Shown: one piece after another, positions 24,983 through 33,266 of the stretch
Position numbering within the stretch: the stretch's first letter is position 1
Layout: the number at the start of each line of letters is the position of its first letter
Origin: Streptomyces sp. Tue 6430
Lineage (GTDB): Bacteria > Actinomycetota > Actinomycetes > Streptomycetales > Streptomycetaceae
DNA length: 64,000 nucleotides
Direction: 5' to 3'
Assembly (NCBI GenBank): GCA_021568835.1
Contig: JAKGSH010000010.1
Span: forward strand, 4,278,001 to 4,342,000
Made by a program: the position numbers and the translations under genes
Notes under the pieces: generated by a model
The model's input: the letters and a program-made list of their open reading frames with translations, nothing else
Told to the model about the DNA's origin: nothing
The model's database searches: none

Positions 24983-26255
24983 CGGCCACCTCCCCCTCGG
25001 CCAGGTGGAACTCGGTCTCCCGCCAGTCCTCGGGCAGCATGTGGTCCAGCACGTCGTCCACCGTCACCGCGCCGAGCAGCGAGCCGGCCTCGTCGACGAC
25101 GGGCGCCGCGACCATGTCGTACGTCGCGAAGAACCCGGCGATCACGGGCAGCGTCGCGCCCGGGGCGAGGGTCTGCAGGTCTTCGTCGAGGAGCGAGCTG
25201 ACCAGCGTGTACGGGGGGTCGCGCAGCAGCCGCTGGAAGTGGACCGTCCCCAGGTACTTGCCGGTCGGCGTGTCGTCGGGCGGGCGGCACACGTAGACCT
25301 GGGCGGCGAGGGCGGGGGAGAGGTCGCGGTTGCGGACCCGGGCGAGGGCGTCGGCGACGGTCGCGTCGGGCCGCAGCACGATCGGCTCGGTCGTCATCAG
25401 CCCGCCCGCCGTGCGCTCCTCGTACGCCATCAGCCGCCGCATGTCGGCCGCGTCGTCGGGCTCCATCAGGCTGAGCAGCCGCTCCTTGTCCTGCTCGGGC
25501 AGCTCGGAGAGCAGGTCGGCCGCGTCGTCGGGGTCCATGGCCTCCAGGACATCCGCGGCGCGCTCCTCCTTCAGCTTGCCGAGGATCTCGATCTGGTCGT
25601 CCTCCGGCAGCTCCTCCAGGACGTCGGCGAGCCGGTCGTCGTCGAGGGCGGCGGCCACCTCCGCGCGGCGCTTGGCGGACAGGTGGTGCAGGACGTTCGC
25701 CAGGTCGGCCGGGCGCAGCTGCTCGAAGGTGGCGAGGAGGCTCTCGGCGCCCTGCCCGTGCTCCTCCAGGGAGAAGCCGGTGACCGCCGACCACTCCACG
25801 GTCAGCTTCTCGCCCCTGCCGCGCCGGAAGGCGCCCGACTTCCTGCCCTTCTGCACGAAGACCCGGTCGATCTCCCAGTCCCGGCGGGCCGGCAGCTGAC
25901 GCACGGACAGATCGAGGACGGTGACCTCCTCGCCGGTCTCGGTGAGCGTGACGCGCCGGTCGAGCAGTTCGCCGAAGACGAGCCGCTCGGTGGGCCGCTG
26001 TTCGAAGCGGCGGACGTTCAGCACGCCGGTGCTGAGGACCTCGCCGGACTCGATGCTGGTCACCCGGGTCATGGGCAGGAAGATCCGGCGCCGGGTGGTG
26101 AGTTCGACGACCAGCCCGAGCAGTCGGGGCGGCTTGCGGCCGACCCTCAGCATGACGACCATGTCGCGCACCCGTCCCACGGTGTCGCCGTTGGGGTCGA
26201 AGACGGCGACTCCGGCGAGGTGGGAGACGAAGATCCGGGGGGCGCCCGCTGCCAT
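24966..26255 (-). CDS. soluble PRC-barrel/MgtE_N/CBS protein without a transport pore
   Basis: 429 aa from ATG 26255, six bases after AAGGAGGT. Residues about 8-90 look like a PRC-barrel (GVAVFDPNGDTVGRVRDM), with a second such segment near 90-150. Then comes the superhelical MgtE_N domain (about 165-280; repeated VLEELPEDDQ, VLEAMDPDDAADLLSELPEQ) and two CBS modules (about 290-415; MTTEPIVLRPDATVADAL, APVVDEAGSLLGAVTVDDVLDHML). The protein ends there: the five-helix MgtE channel domain is absent. It is therefore a cytosolic metal or nucleotide sensor module rather than the transporter that database names suggest. Confidence 0.88.
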   Translation of the reverse strand: MAAGAPRIFVSHLAGVAVFDPNGDTVGRVRDMVVMLRVGRKPPRLLGLVVELTTRRRIFLPMTRVTSIESGEVLSTGVLNVRRFEQRPTERLVFGELLDRRVTLTETGEEVTVLDLSVRQLPARRDWEIDRVFVQKGRKSGAFRRGRGEKLTVEWSAVTGFSLEEHGQGAESLLATFEQLRPADLANVLHHLSAKRRAEVAAALDDDRLADVLEELPEDDQIEILGKLKEERAADVLEAMDPDDAADLLSELPEQDKERLLSLMEPDDAADMRRLMAYEERTAGGLMTTEPIVLRPDATVADALARVRNRDLSPALAAQVYVCRPPDDTPTGKYLGTVHFQRLLRDPPYTLVSSLLDEDLQTLAPGATLPVIAGFFATYDMVAAPVVDEAGSLLGAVTVDDVLDHMLPEDWRETEFHLAEGEVADGSRA

Positions 26256-26505
26256 GTCCGGACCTCCTTCTCGTACGCGCCGGTACGGTGTGTTCGCTGT
26301 CGTGCTCCCCGCGCTGTTGCGGGTGGGGTTCTTTTCCCAATTGCCCGCTCGCGCGGGCTTCAGGCTAGCCCGTCCCGATCGGGTACGCCCTGGTGAGGGG
26401 TCCGGACGGACTGGCTCCGTTCCCCGGTCGGGACCCCGGTACGCTGCGGTACGCCGCTCAGGAGTTCCCCGCTCAGGAGTCCCCCGCAGAAAGGCAGCTT
26501 CCTCT

Positions 26506-27264
26506 GTGACTGCGATCGCCCAGGGCCGTACCCACCGCCGGGCCGCGCTGGTGAGCGCGATGTGCGCGCTGGCCGTGACGGGCCTGGGACTCACCGGGTG
26601 CAGCGAGGACCCGGACGCGGGGACGAACGGGGTCGGCAAGCTGGCCGCCGACAAGATCCAGGCGAAGACCCGGGCGGCCGCCGCGGCGGTGGACGCGGTG
26701 CGGCTGTCGGGGACCGTGGTCGCCGGCGGGAAGTCGTACAAGCTCGACATGAGCCTGAAGTCGGACGGCGCGACCGGGTCGGTCACCGCCGAGGGCGCCA
26801 CCTTCCACCTGCTGCGGGTCGACGAGGAGCTGTACCTCAAGGCGGACGCCGCGTTCTGGAAGCACGAGGACGGCGCCTCCGACGACACCGGTTCCGACGA
26901 CGCGGCGGCGGGCAAGCTCGACGACAAGTACGTGAAGGTGCCGACCGGTGACCCCTCGTACAAGAAGTTCAGCGGGTTCACGGACAAGGACCTCCTTCTC
27001 GACGGTGTGCTGACACTGCACGGTTCGCTGGACAAGGACGGGCACCACGAGCAGGCCGGGGTGCGCACCATCCGCATCACGGGCGACGGGGGCTCCGGCG
27101 GCACGCTGGACGTGTCCCTGGAGGGCAAGCCGTACCCGTTGCGCCTGGTGCGCGCGGGCGGGGCGGGCACCCTGACCTTCTCCGCCTGGGGCAAGGACTT
27201 CGCCCTGAAGGAGCCGGCCGAGAGCGAGACCGTGGACTACGGCAAGGAACTGCCGACGTCGTGA
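26506..27264 (+). CDS. lipoprotein of the LppX/LprG-like type
   Basis: 252 aa from GTG 26506. The N-terminus is a lipoprotein signal with lipobox LTGC: cleavage before the cysteine at about residue 29 after a basic region and the hydrophobic stretch AALVSAMCALAVTGLGLTGC. The mature part (KIQAKTRAAAAAVDAVRLSGTV, AEGATFHLLRVDEELYLKADAAFW, YVKVPTGDPSYKKFSGF, TIRITGDGGSGGTLDVSLEGKPYPLRLV) has the beta-sheet pattern of the LppX_LprAFG-type lipid-binding fold. It lies outside the membrane; its ligand is unknown. It converges with the next gene on the other strand. Confidence 0.85.
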   Translation: MTAIAQGRTHRRAALVSAMCALAVTGLGLTGCSEDPDAGTNGVGKLAADKIQAKTRAAAAAVDAVRLSGTVVAGGKSYKLDMSLKSDGATGSVTAEGATFHLLRVDEELYLKADAAFWKHEDGASDDTGSDDAAAGKLDDKYVKVPTGDPSYKKFSGFTDKDLLLDGVLTLHGSLDKDGHHEQAGVRTIRITGDGGSGGTLDVSLEGKPYPLRLVRAGGAGTLTFSAWGKDFALKEPAESETVDYGKELPTS

Positions 27265-27283
27265 CCGGCCACGCGCCCGCGTG

Positions 27284-27808
27284 CTACGCGCGCCCGCCCT
27301 TCCCGCGCTTCTTCAGCAGCAGCCTCAAAAGGCCCGCCGGGACCGGCTGACGGGTCGTCGCCGGGGACGGCGCCGGCGGCGCCGCCAGGTCCCCGTCGGG
27401 CAGCGGGGACGTGACCCCGGTGGGCTCCAGCCGGACCACCCGGCACTCCCGCGCCCAGCGTGCCGTCATCGCCTCGCCGTCGGGCGCGTTCAGCCGCTTG
27501 CCCTTGAGGTCGGCGACGGCCGCCTCCCACGCCTCGGTGCCGGGGGCGAGCTGGGCGACCCGCGCGGTCCAGGTGACCAGCCGGCCGCCCTTGTCCTTGC
27601 TGCGGACGGTCACCTCGGCCGTCACGCCGTCCGCCAGTCCCGGCAGCGGCTGCTCGCCGGGGCCGTCACCGACCAGACAGGCCGCGCCCTCGTGCCACAC
27701 GTGCCACAGCGGCCGTGTGCTCCGTTCGCCGGCCGCCTCGACCCAGATGAGGCCGGACTTCTTGGTGGCCTCCTCGACGAGGGCCGGGTCGAGCAGCTCG
27801 CGTGTCAT
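27284..27808 (-). CDS. conserved hypothetical protein, 174 aa
   Basis: From ATG 27808 (MTRELLDPALVEEA); GTG 27817 is three codons upstream. Soluble; GLIWVEAAGERSTRPLWHVWHEGAACLVGDG, TVRSKDKGGRLVTWTARVAQLAPG and WARECRVVRLEPTG suggest a split-barrel fold, as in FMN-binding pyridoxamine-oxidase-like proteins, but no flavin motif is certain. The C-terminus is basic (RLLLKKRGKGGRA). It ends 20 bases from the convergent lipoprotein gene and lies directly downstream of corA on the same strand. Function unknown. Confidence 0.72.
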   Translation of the reverse strand: MTRELLDPALVEEATKKSGLIWVEAAGERSTRPLWHVWHEGAACLVGDGPGEQPLPGLADGVTAEVTVRSKDKGGRLVTWTARVAQLAPGTEAWEAAVADLKGKRLNAPDGEAMTARWARECRVVRLEPTGVTSPLPDGDLAAPPAPSPATTRQPVPAGLLRLLLKKRGKGGRA

Positions 27809-27833
27809 GGGGCTCACCCTATCCAGGCGGTCG

Positions 27834-28949
27834 TCACAGCCAGCCGTTGCGCTTGAGCGTGCGGTGGATGCCCACGCAGAGCATCACCGTCACCGACATG
27901 ATGACGGGGTAGCCGTAACGCCAGTGCAGCTCCGGCATGTGGTCGAAGTTCATGCCGTAGACCCCGCAGACCATCGTCGGTACGGCGATGATGGCCGCCC
28001 AGGAAGTGATCTTGCGCATGTCCTCGTTCTGTGCGACGGACGCCTGCGCGAGGTTGGCCTGGAGGATGGAGTTGAGCAACTCGTCGAAGCCGACGACCTG
28101 TTCCTGGACGCGCGCGAGGTGGTCGGCGACGTCCCGGAAGTACTTCTGGATGTCGGGGTCGACCAGCCGCATCGGCCGCTCGCTCAGCAGTTGCATCGGC
28201 CGCAGCAGCGGCGACACCGCCCGCTTGAACTCCAGCACCTCACGCTTGAGTTGGTAGATCCGGCCGGCGTCGGTACCGCGCGGACTGCCCTTGCGGCCCG
28301 GCGAGAACACCTCCGTCTCGACCTCGTCGATGTCGTCCTGCACGGCGTCGGCGACCGCGATGTACCCGTCGACGACGTGGTCGGCGATCGCGTGCAGCAC
28401 CGCCGAGGGGCCCCGGGCGAGCAACTCCGGGTCGTCCTGGAGCCGGTGGCGCAGCGCGCGCAACGAGCCCTGGCCGCCGTGCCGGACGGTGATGAAGAAG
28501 TCCTTGCCGGTGAAGCACATGACCTCGCCGGTCTCCACCACCTGGCTGTTGGCGTCGAGTTGGTCGTGCTCGACGTAGTGGATGGTCTTGAAGACGGTGA
28601 ACAGGGAGTCGTCGTAGCGCTCCAGCTTGGGGCGCTGGTGGGCCTGGACCGCGTCCTCCACGGCCAGCGGGTGCAGCCCGAACTCCCCGGCGATCCCGGC
28701 GAACTCACTCTCCGTCGGCTCGTGCAGGCCGATCCACACGAACCCGCCGTCGCGGCGCACCTGGCGCATCGCCTCGTGCGGGGTCAGCGGCGCCAAAGCC
28801 TCGACGCGGGCGCCGTCGCGGTAGACGGCGCAGTCGACGACCGCCGAGGGGGTGGCGGGGTCGCGAGTGGTGTCGTACGCGCCGCTGTCCTTGCGCAGGC
28901 CGGGGCGGGACGGGCGGACCACGGCACGCAGGTCGCGGATCATCGACAT
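27834..28949 (-). CDS. corA: magnesium/cobalt transport protein CorA
   Basis: 371-aa pentameric channel protein from ATG 28949, preceded by AAGGAG. The long cytoplasmic domain includes GGFVWIGLHEPTESEFAGIA and FCLRHGGQGSLRALR-type CorA blocks. The stalk helix (LARVQEQVVGFDELLNSILQANLAQASV) leads to two C-terminal membrane helices. The signature YGMNFDHMPEL, which forms the outer selectivity filter, is at about 330-340 between them. The protein ends in a short basic tail (KRNGWL). It lies in a neighbourhood with the MgtE_N-like and DUF1003 proteins. Confidence 0.95.
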   Translation of the reverse strand: MSMIRDLRAVVRPSRPGLRKDSGAYDTTRDPATPSAVVDCAVYRDGARVEALAPLTPHEAMRQVRRDGGFVWIGLHEPTESEFAGIAGEFGLHPLAVEDAVQAHQRPKLERYDDSLFTVFKTIHYVEHDQLDANSQVVETGEVMCFTGKDFFITVRHGGQGSLRALRHRLQDDPELLARGPSAVLHAIADHVVDGYIAVADAVQDDIDEVETEVFSPGRKGSPRGTDAGRIYQLKREVLEFKRAVSPLLRPMQLLSERPMRLVDPDIQKYFRDVADHLARVQEQVVGFDELLNSILQANLAQASVAQNEDMRKITSWAAIIAVPTMVCGVYGMNFDHMPELHWRYGYPVIMSVTVMLCVGIHRTLKRNGWL

Positions 28950-29474
28950 GGCAGGCTCCTTCGCGACAGGCAGCGAAAGGCGCCGACGGCGGATGGAACT
29001 ACCCGGAATGGGGACGTCCTGACGTCCTGGCGAGGAGTCTCCCGCCCCTCGAAGCGGGGAAGGATGTTTGGCACGTCCACAAAGCGGGGAGCACCGCTCC
29101 GTCGCGGTGGCGGGTTTCGCTACTGATTCAGGTACTGCTTCAGATCAGACGGATCGCGCGGACCGAGGGGGCCGGGCAGATCCGGTACAACGAAACGAAG
29201 TGCTCTTCCGAGTGAGGACGAGAACGCGAGAGGCGGCGGTCGGCCGGAGCCAGAGCTACATCAGCGGCGGGAAGAGCGAGTGGTACTGCACGGTCGACTT
29301 CGATCCATGACAGCCCCACCTCCTCCAGCCGGTCCCCCGTGAGGGACTACCTCGGCGTCGGGGCTTGATCGCGACGCTTCTGCGTGCTGCCCCGAACCAC
29401 CGGGCAAGAGTATCAGCCGGCCGAAGTGTCAAGGCGCTGCTTTGCCCAGTACTGGCGAGTTCTATGCTCGCGGC
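28950..29474. other. 525-base divergent intergenic region
   Basis: Between corA (minus) and the SUFU-domain gene (plus). Composition is lower in G/C than neighbouring genes. An open frame 29068-29310 on the plus strand could encode about 80 residues ending SYISGGKSEWYCTVDFDP. Its last third has Streptomyces-like codon use but its first part does not, and no ribosome site is visible, so I do not call it a gene. A possible hairpin pairs AGCCCC near 29313 with GGGGCT near 29362. Otherwise I see only the divergent promoters. Confidence 0.4.
29463..29468 (+). promoter_or_regulatory. -10 box of a probable leaderless transcript
   Basis: TATGCT, six bases, then ATG 29475; no ribosome-binding site. 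TTGCCC at 29442-29447 is a weak -35 candidate with short (15-base) spacing. Confidence 0.45.
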
Positions 29475-30059
29475 ATGGCAGATGTTCTTCCTCTGGTCGA
29501 GGCCCGGTTGCGCAGCGCGCTGGGCGAGCCGGACGCCCGCGCCGCGGTCACCTTCCTGGGTACGGACCGCATCGAGGTCCTGCGTTTCCAGGAGGGCGGC
29601 ATCGTCCGCTACGCCACGCTCGGCATGTCCGCGCAGCCGATGAGCGACCCCACCGCGGTGCTCGCCGATCCGGTGAAGGGGCCGCGCGCCGAGCTGGTCC
29701 TGTCCGTGCGGGCGGGCCTCGCCGACACCGACAAGGTGCTCCGCCCGCTCGCCGTGCTCGCCGCCTCCCCGCAGGTGGAGGGCGTGGTCGTGGCGCCCGG
29801 CGCCTCCCTCGACGTCGGTGAACCCCTGTGGCCCGGCGCCCCGTTCACCTCCGTGCTGGTGGCCGAGCCCGGCGGCCTGGTCGAGGACCTGGACCTCGAC
29901 GAGCCCCTGGACCCGGTCCACTTCCTGCCGCTGCTGCCGATGACCCCGAACGAGGCCGCCTGGAAGCGCGTGCACGGCGCGCAGGCCCTCCAGGAGCGGT
30001 GGCTGACGCACGGGACGGACCTGCGGGATCCGTCCCGCGGGTCCGTCACGCTGGAGTGA
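29475..30059 (+). CDS. suppressor-of-fused (SUFU) domain protein
   Basis: 194-aa soluble protein, ATG 29475. Almost its whole length matches the bacterial SUFU fold: VEARLRSALGEPDARAAVTFL, EVLRFQEGGIVRYATLGMSAQPM, GPRAELVLSVRAG, GASLDVGEPLWPGAPFTSVLVAEPGG, DPVHFLPLLPMTPNEAAWKRVHGAQAL. In animals this domain acts in Hedgehog signalling; in bacteria it is widespread, often as an immunity or accessory protein, and its function here is unknown. No toxin-like partner is adjacent. The stop lies only six bases from the end of the convergent MFS gene. Confidence 0.82.
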   Translation: MADVLPLVEARLRSALGEPDARAAVTFLGTDRIEVLRFQEGGIVRYATLGMSAQPMSDPTAVLADPVKGPRAELVLSVRAGLADTDKVLRPLAVLAASPQVEGVVVAPGASLDVGEPLWPGAPFTSVLVAEPGGLVEDLDLDEPLDPVHFLPLLPMTPNEAAWKRVHGAQALQERWLTHGTDLRDPSRGSVTLE

Positions 30060-30065
30060 ACCGAC

Positions 30066-31313
30066 TCACCGATCGGCCGGAAGCGCGCGCCGGTCGGCGA
30101 AGACGGCGGCCCCGTCCTCCGCGGCGTGCCCCGGCTCCAGCTCCTCCACCCTCGCGGTGAGCGCCTCACGCCGTACGAGGACCACGACCGCACCGAGGAC
30201 CGCGGTGGCCGCGGCGACGGCGAACGGGACGTGGATGTCCGTCCGCTCCTCGATCCTCGGCGCGAAGAACGGCGCGGCGGCCGCGGCGAACCAGCGCACG
30301 AAGTTGTAGCCGGCGCTCGCGACCGGGCGCGGGGCGTCCGACACGCCCAGCGCCAGCTCGGTGTAGACGGTGTTGTTCACGCCGATGAGGGCGCCGGACA
30401 GGACCGTGCACACCACGGCGGTGATGTGGTCGCCGTAGCCGAGCACCAGGACGTCGGCGGCGAGCAGCACCAGGGAGCCGCCCAGCACCTTCAGTGAGCC
30501 GAACCGCTTCTGCAGCCGCGGGGCCACCAGGACCGAGAAGACGGCGAGCAGCACGCCCCAGGCGAAGAACACCGCGCCCGACCGGTACGGCGTCATGTCG
30601 AGCACGAACGGCGTGAAGGCCAGCACGGTGAAGAACGTGTAGTTGTAGAAGAACGCCGAGACCGCCGTCGAGGCCAGACCGCCGTGGCCGAGCGCCTTGA
30701 GCGGGTCCAGCAGTGAGGTCCTGCGGGCCGGCTTCGGCTGTTCCCCCAGGAACGCCGTGATGCACAGGAAGCCGATCGCCATCAGCAGCGCGGTGCCGAA
30801 GAAGGGGTAGCGCCAGCTGGCGTCCCCGAGCAGCGCGCCCAGCAGCGGCCCGCACGCCATGCCGAGGCCGAGGGCGGACTCGTACAGCAGGATCGCCGCG
30901 GCGCTGCCTCCCGCCGCCGCGCCGACGATCACCGCGAGGGCGGTGGAGACGAACAGCGCGTTGCCCAGTCCCCAGCCCGCGCGGTAGCCGACGAGCTGTC
31001 CGACCGTGTCGGAGGTGCCGGACAGGCCCGCGAAGACGACGACCAGGGCGAGGCCGAGCAGCAGGGTCCTGCGGCCGCCGATCCGGCTGGAGACGAAGCC
31101 GGTCAGCAGCATCGCGAGGGCGGTGATCAGGAAGTACGAGGTGAACAGGAGGGAGACCTGGCCGGCCGTGGCGTCCAGCCCCCGGGCGATGGACGGCAGG
31201 ATCGGGTCGACGAGTCCGATGCCCATGAAGGCGACGACGGACGCGCCGGCGGTCGCCCAGACCGCCTTGGGCTGGCGCAGAAGGCCACCGGCTCCCGCTT
31301 CGAAGGGGTCCAT
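30066..31313 (-). CDS. MFS transporter (drug-efflux type)
   Basis: 415 aa from ATG 31313, after GGGAGCGGAC. Twelve membrane helices can be drawn. The loop between helices 2 and 3 carries the MFS motif A variant GFVSSRIGGRRTLLLG (about 69-84), and helix 5 shows the efflux-type YESALGLGMACGPLLGALLG (about 141-160). It starts GIGLVDPILPSIARGLDATAGQVSLLFTSYFL, typical of the 12-helix DHA1 exporters. Substrate unknown. An AT-rich inverted repeat 40-65 bases before the start suggests control by a MarR-type regulator. Confidence 0.9.
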   Translation of the reverse strand: MDPFEAGAGGLLRQPKAVWATAGASVVAFMGIGLVDPILPSIARGLDATAGQVSLLFTSYFLITALAMLLTGFVSSRIGGRRTLLLGLALVVVFAGLSGTSDTVGQLVGYRAGWGLGNALFVSTALAVIVGAAAGGSAAAILLYESALGLGMACGPLLGALLGDASWRYPFFGTALLMAIGFLCITAFLGEQPKPARRTSLLDPLKALGHGGLASTAVSAFFYNYTFFTVLAFTPFVLDMTPYRSGAVFFAWGVLLAVFSVLVAPRLQKRFGSLKVLGGSLVLLAADVLVLGYGDHITAVVCTVLSGALIGVNNTVYTELALGVSDAPRPVASAGYNFVRWFAAAAAPFFAPRIEERTDIHVPFAVAAATAVLGAVVVLVRREALTARVEELEPGHAAEDGAAVFADRRALPADR

Positions 31314-31351
31314 GTCCGCTCCCGTTCCGACAGATGGTTGGCTTTTACACA

Positions 31352-31377
31352 CACTAAATTAGTCAAGCTAATTAGTG
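31352..31377 (-). promoter_or_regulatory. AT-rich inverted repeat, probable operator/promoter of the MFS exporter
   Basis: CACTAAATTAG (31352-31362), five bases, CTAATTAGTG (31368-31377): the arms are complementary apart from one extra A. In such GC-rich DNA an AT-rich dyad just upstream of an exporter gene is typical for MarR-family repressor sites, which are often sensitive to the exported drug. Confidence 0.5.
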
Positions 31378-31471
31378 CAAGCTGCATCTATATCGGCCGT
31401 CCGGGCGGGGTTCCGCCCGGACGGGTGATCGTCCTTGACGCGGGCCGGATCGGGTAGGACCGTGGGGCTCT

Positions 31472-32113
31472 ATGAGGGGCGAACCCAGTTGCCCGAAGTG
31501 TGGTGGCCGGGTCAGGGCTCCCGGCCTCTTCTCCGATTCCTGGCAGTGCGACGTGCACGGGGCCGTGCATCCGCTCCAGCCCGTGATCCCGCCCAGCGTC
31601 GAGGGACTCGGTGTCGTCGTGCACCGGACCCGGGTGCCGGTGTGGATGCCGTGGCCGCTGCCGGTCGGCTGGCTCTTCACGGGCGTGACCTACGCCGGTG
31701 ACGACCGCGGCGGCGGCCGCGCCACCGCCGTCGCCTGCACGGGCCCCGGCCCGCTCGGCGGCATGGGGGAGCTGATCCTCGTCGCGGAGGAGCTGGGCGT
31801 CGGACTCGGCGCCCGGTACGCCGGGGTGGACGGTCCCGACCCCGGCCCGTACCTGGACGTGGAGAAACCGCCCCAGGTCAAGGTCCTCGCCGCCGGCCGC
31901 CCCACCCCGCTCTGGCTGGTCGACGGCGCCCCGGACGACCGCGCGGTCTTCGCGGGCGAGGCGCGGGGGCTGTGGCTGTGGGCGGTCGTCTGGCCCGAGC
32001 AGTCGGGGCTGCTGATGTACGACGAGCTGGTGCTGACCGATCTGCGCGACGCCGGGGCCGAGATCGAACTGGTGCCGTGCGGGGCGCTCTCGCCGCGACT
32101 GCTGAAGCCGTAG
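31472..32113 (+). CDS. DUF6758-type zinc-ribbon protein
   Basis: 213 aa from ATG 31472. A zinc-ribbon-like start has CPKCGG (about 7-12) and a second pair in WQCDVHGAVH (about 27-36), so the metal site is probably C2-CH. Then PVWMPWPLPVGWLFTGVTYAGDDRGGGRATAV, GMGELILVAEELGVGLGARYAG, and a second half with LYDELVLTDLRDAG-like sequence. This matches the DUF6758 family, conserved in Streptomyces and unknown in function. TAGGAC at 31455-31460 may be its -10 box. It is divergent from the MFS exporter. Confidence 0.82.
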   Translation: MRGEPSCPKCGGRVRAPGLFSDSWQCDVHGAVHPLQPVIPPSVEGLGVVVHRTRVPVWMPWPLPVGWLFTGVTYAGDDRGGGRATAVACTGPGPLGGMGELILVAEELGVGLGARYAGVDGPDPGPYLDVEKPPQVKVLAAGRPTPLWLVDGAPDDRAVFAGEARGLWLWAVVWPEQSGLLMYDELVLTDLRDAGAEIELVPCGALSPRLLKP

Positions 32114-32359
32114 CGGGCCGGCCGGGAGCGGGCGGGGCGAGAATGCCCGCGAAGTGGTGGCGGGCGGGTCGGCCGGAGGCGGGCAGGTGAGTCGGTGTCC
32201 AGGTAGGCGGGTCGGCTGCAGGCGTACGGGTGTACGGGCGGGTCGGCCGGAGGCGCGTGTGTAGGGGGCGCCCGGCTGGTTCGGGTGTGACGGAGAAGTC
32301 CGGAAATCCGGTTATCCTTGAGCGTCCCCGTCCGCCCGTCACCGCTTGGAGTCCGCGTC

Positions 32360-33217
32360 GTGCGCATCGACCTGCACTGCCACTCCACGGCGTCCGACGG
32401 CACGGACACCCCGGCCGAGCTGGTGCGCAACGCCGCCGCGGCCGGACTGGACGTCGTGGCGCTGACCGACCACGACAGCACCCGGGGGTACGCCGAGGCG
32501 ATCGCCGCGCTGCCGTCCGGCCTCACCCTCGTCACCGGGGCCGAGCTGTCCTGCCGTGTCGACGGCATCGGCATGCACATGCTGGCCTACCTCTTCGACC
32601 CCGACGAGCCTGCGCTGCTCGCCGAGCGCGAGCTGGTGCGCGACGACCGGGTGCCGCGGGCGCGCGGGATGGTCGCCAGGCTCAACGAGCTGGGCGTACC
32701 CGTCACCTGGGAGCAGGTCGCGCGGATCGCGGGGGAGGGCTCCGTCGGCCGCCCGCACGTGGCCACCGCGCTCGTCGAACTCGGCGTCGTGCCGACCGTG
32801 AGCGACGCGTTCACCCGGGAATGGCTGGCCGACGGCGGCCGGGCCCACGTCGAGAAGCACGAGACCGACCCCTTCGAGGCGATCCGGTTGGTCAAGGCGG
32901 CGGGCGGAGTCACCGTCTTCGCCCACCCGGGCGCGAGCAAGCGGGGCCGCACGGTGTCCGAGTCCGTGATCGCCGAGCTGGCCGCCGCCGGTCTCGACGG
33001 CATCGAGGTCGACCACATGGACCACGGCGACGGCACCCGGGTGCGACTGCGCGGCCTCGCCGCCGACCTGGGACTCCTCGTGACCGGGTCGAGCGACTAC
33101 CACGGCAGCCGCAAGACCTGCGTGCTCGGCGAGTACACGACGGACCCCGAGGTCTACGGGGAGATCATCCGGCGCGCGACCGGCGCGTTCCCGGTGCCGG
33201 GGACCGGCGGGGCTTGA
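32360..33217 (+). CDS. PHP-domain phosphoesterase (TrpH / 3',5'-nucleotide bisphosphate phosphatase type)
   Basis: 285 aa from GTG 32360, eight bases after TTGGAG. Metal ligands of the PHP fold are in order: DLHCHSTASDGTDTP (HxH at 6-8, D13), LTDHDSTRGY near 36-45, GAELSC near 61 and, later, VFAHPGA (about 193) and GSSDYHGSRK (about 247). The family hydrolyses 3'-phosphoadenosine 5'-phosphate-like nucleotides or trims short RNAs 5'-3' (RNase AM). It is followed 49 bases later by marC on the same strand. Confidence 0.88.
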   Translation: MRIDLHCHSTASDGTDTPAELVRNAAAAGLDVVALTDHDSTRGYAEAIAALPSGLTLVTGAELSCRVDGIGMHMLAYLFDPDEPALLAERELVRDDRVPRARGMVARLNELGVPVTWEQVARIAGEGSVGRPHVATALVELGVVPTVSDAFTREWLADGGRAHVEKHETDPFEAIRLVKAAGGVTVFAHPGASKRGRTVSESVIAELAAAGLDGIEVDHMDHGDGTRVRLRGLAADLGLLVTGSSDYHGSRKTCVLGEYTTDPEVYGEIIRRATGAFPVPGTGGA

Positions 33218-33266
33218 GGCTCCTCCGACCCGCCACCCGCCCCTTTCCCGCAAGGTTTTCGTACTG

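Noticed and set aside
24966..27194. Extension of the MgtE_N frame to 742 aa
   Set aside because: It runs antisense through the lipoprotein gene; ATG 26255 has a near-perfect ribosome site.
29068..29310. 80-aa coding frame upstream of the SUFU gene
   Set aside because: No ribosome site, poor codon bias in the first two thirds, unknown product; mentioned only as an open question.
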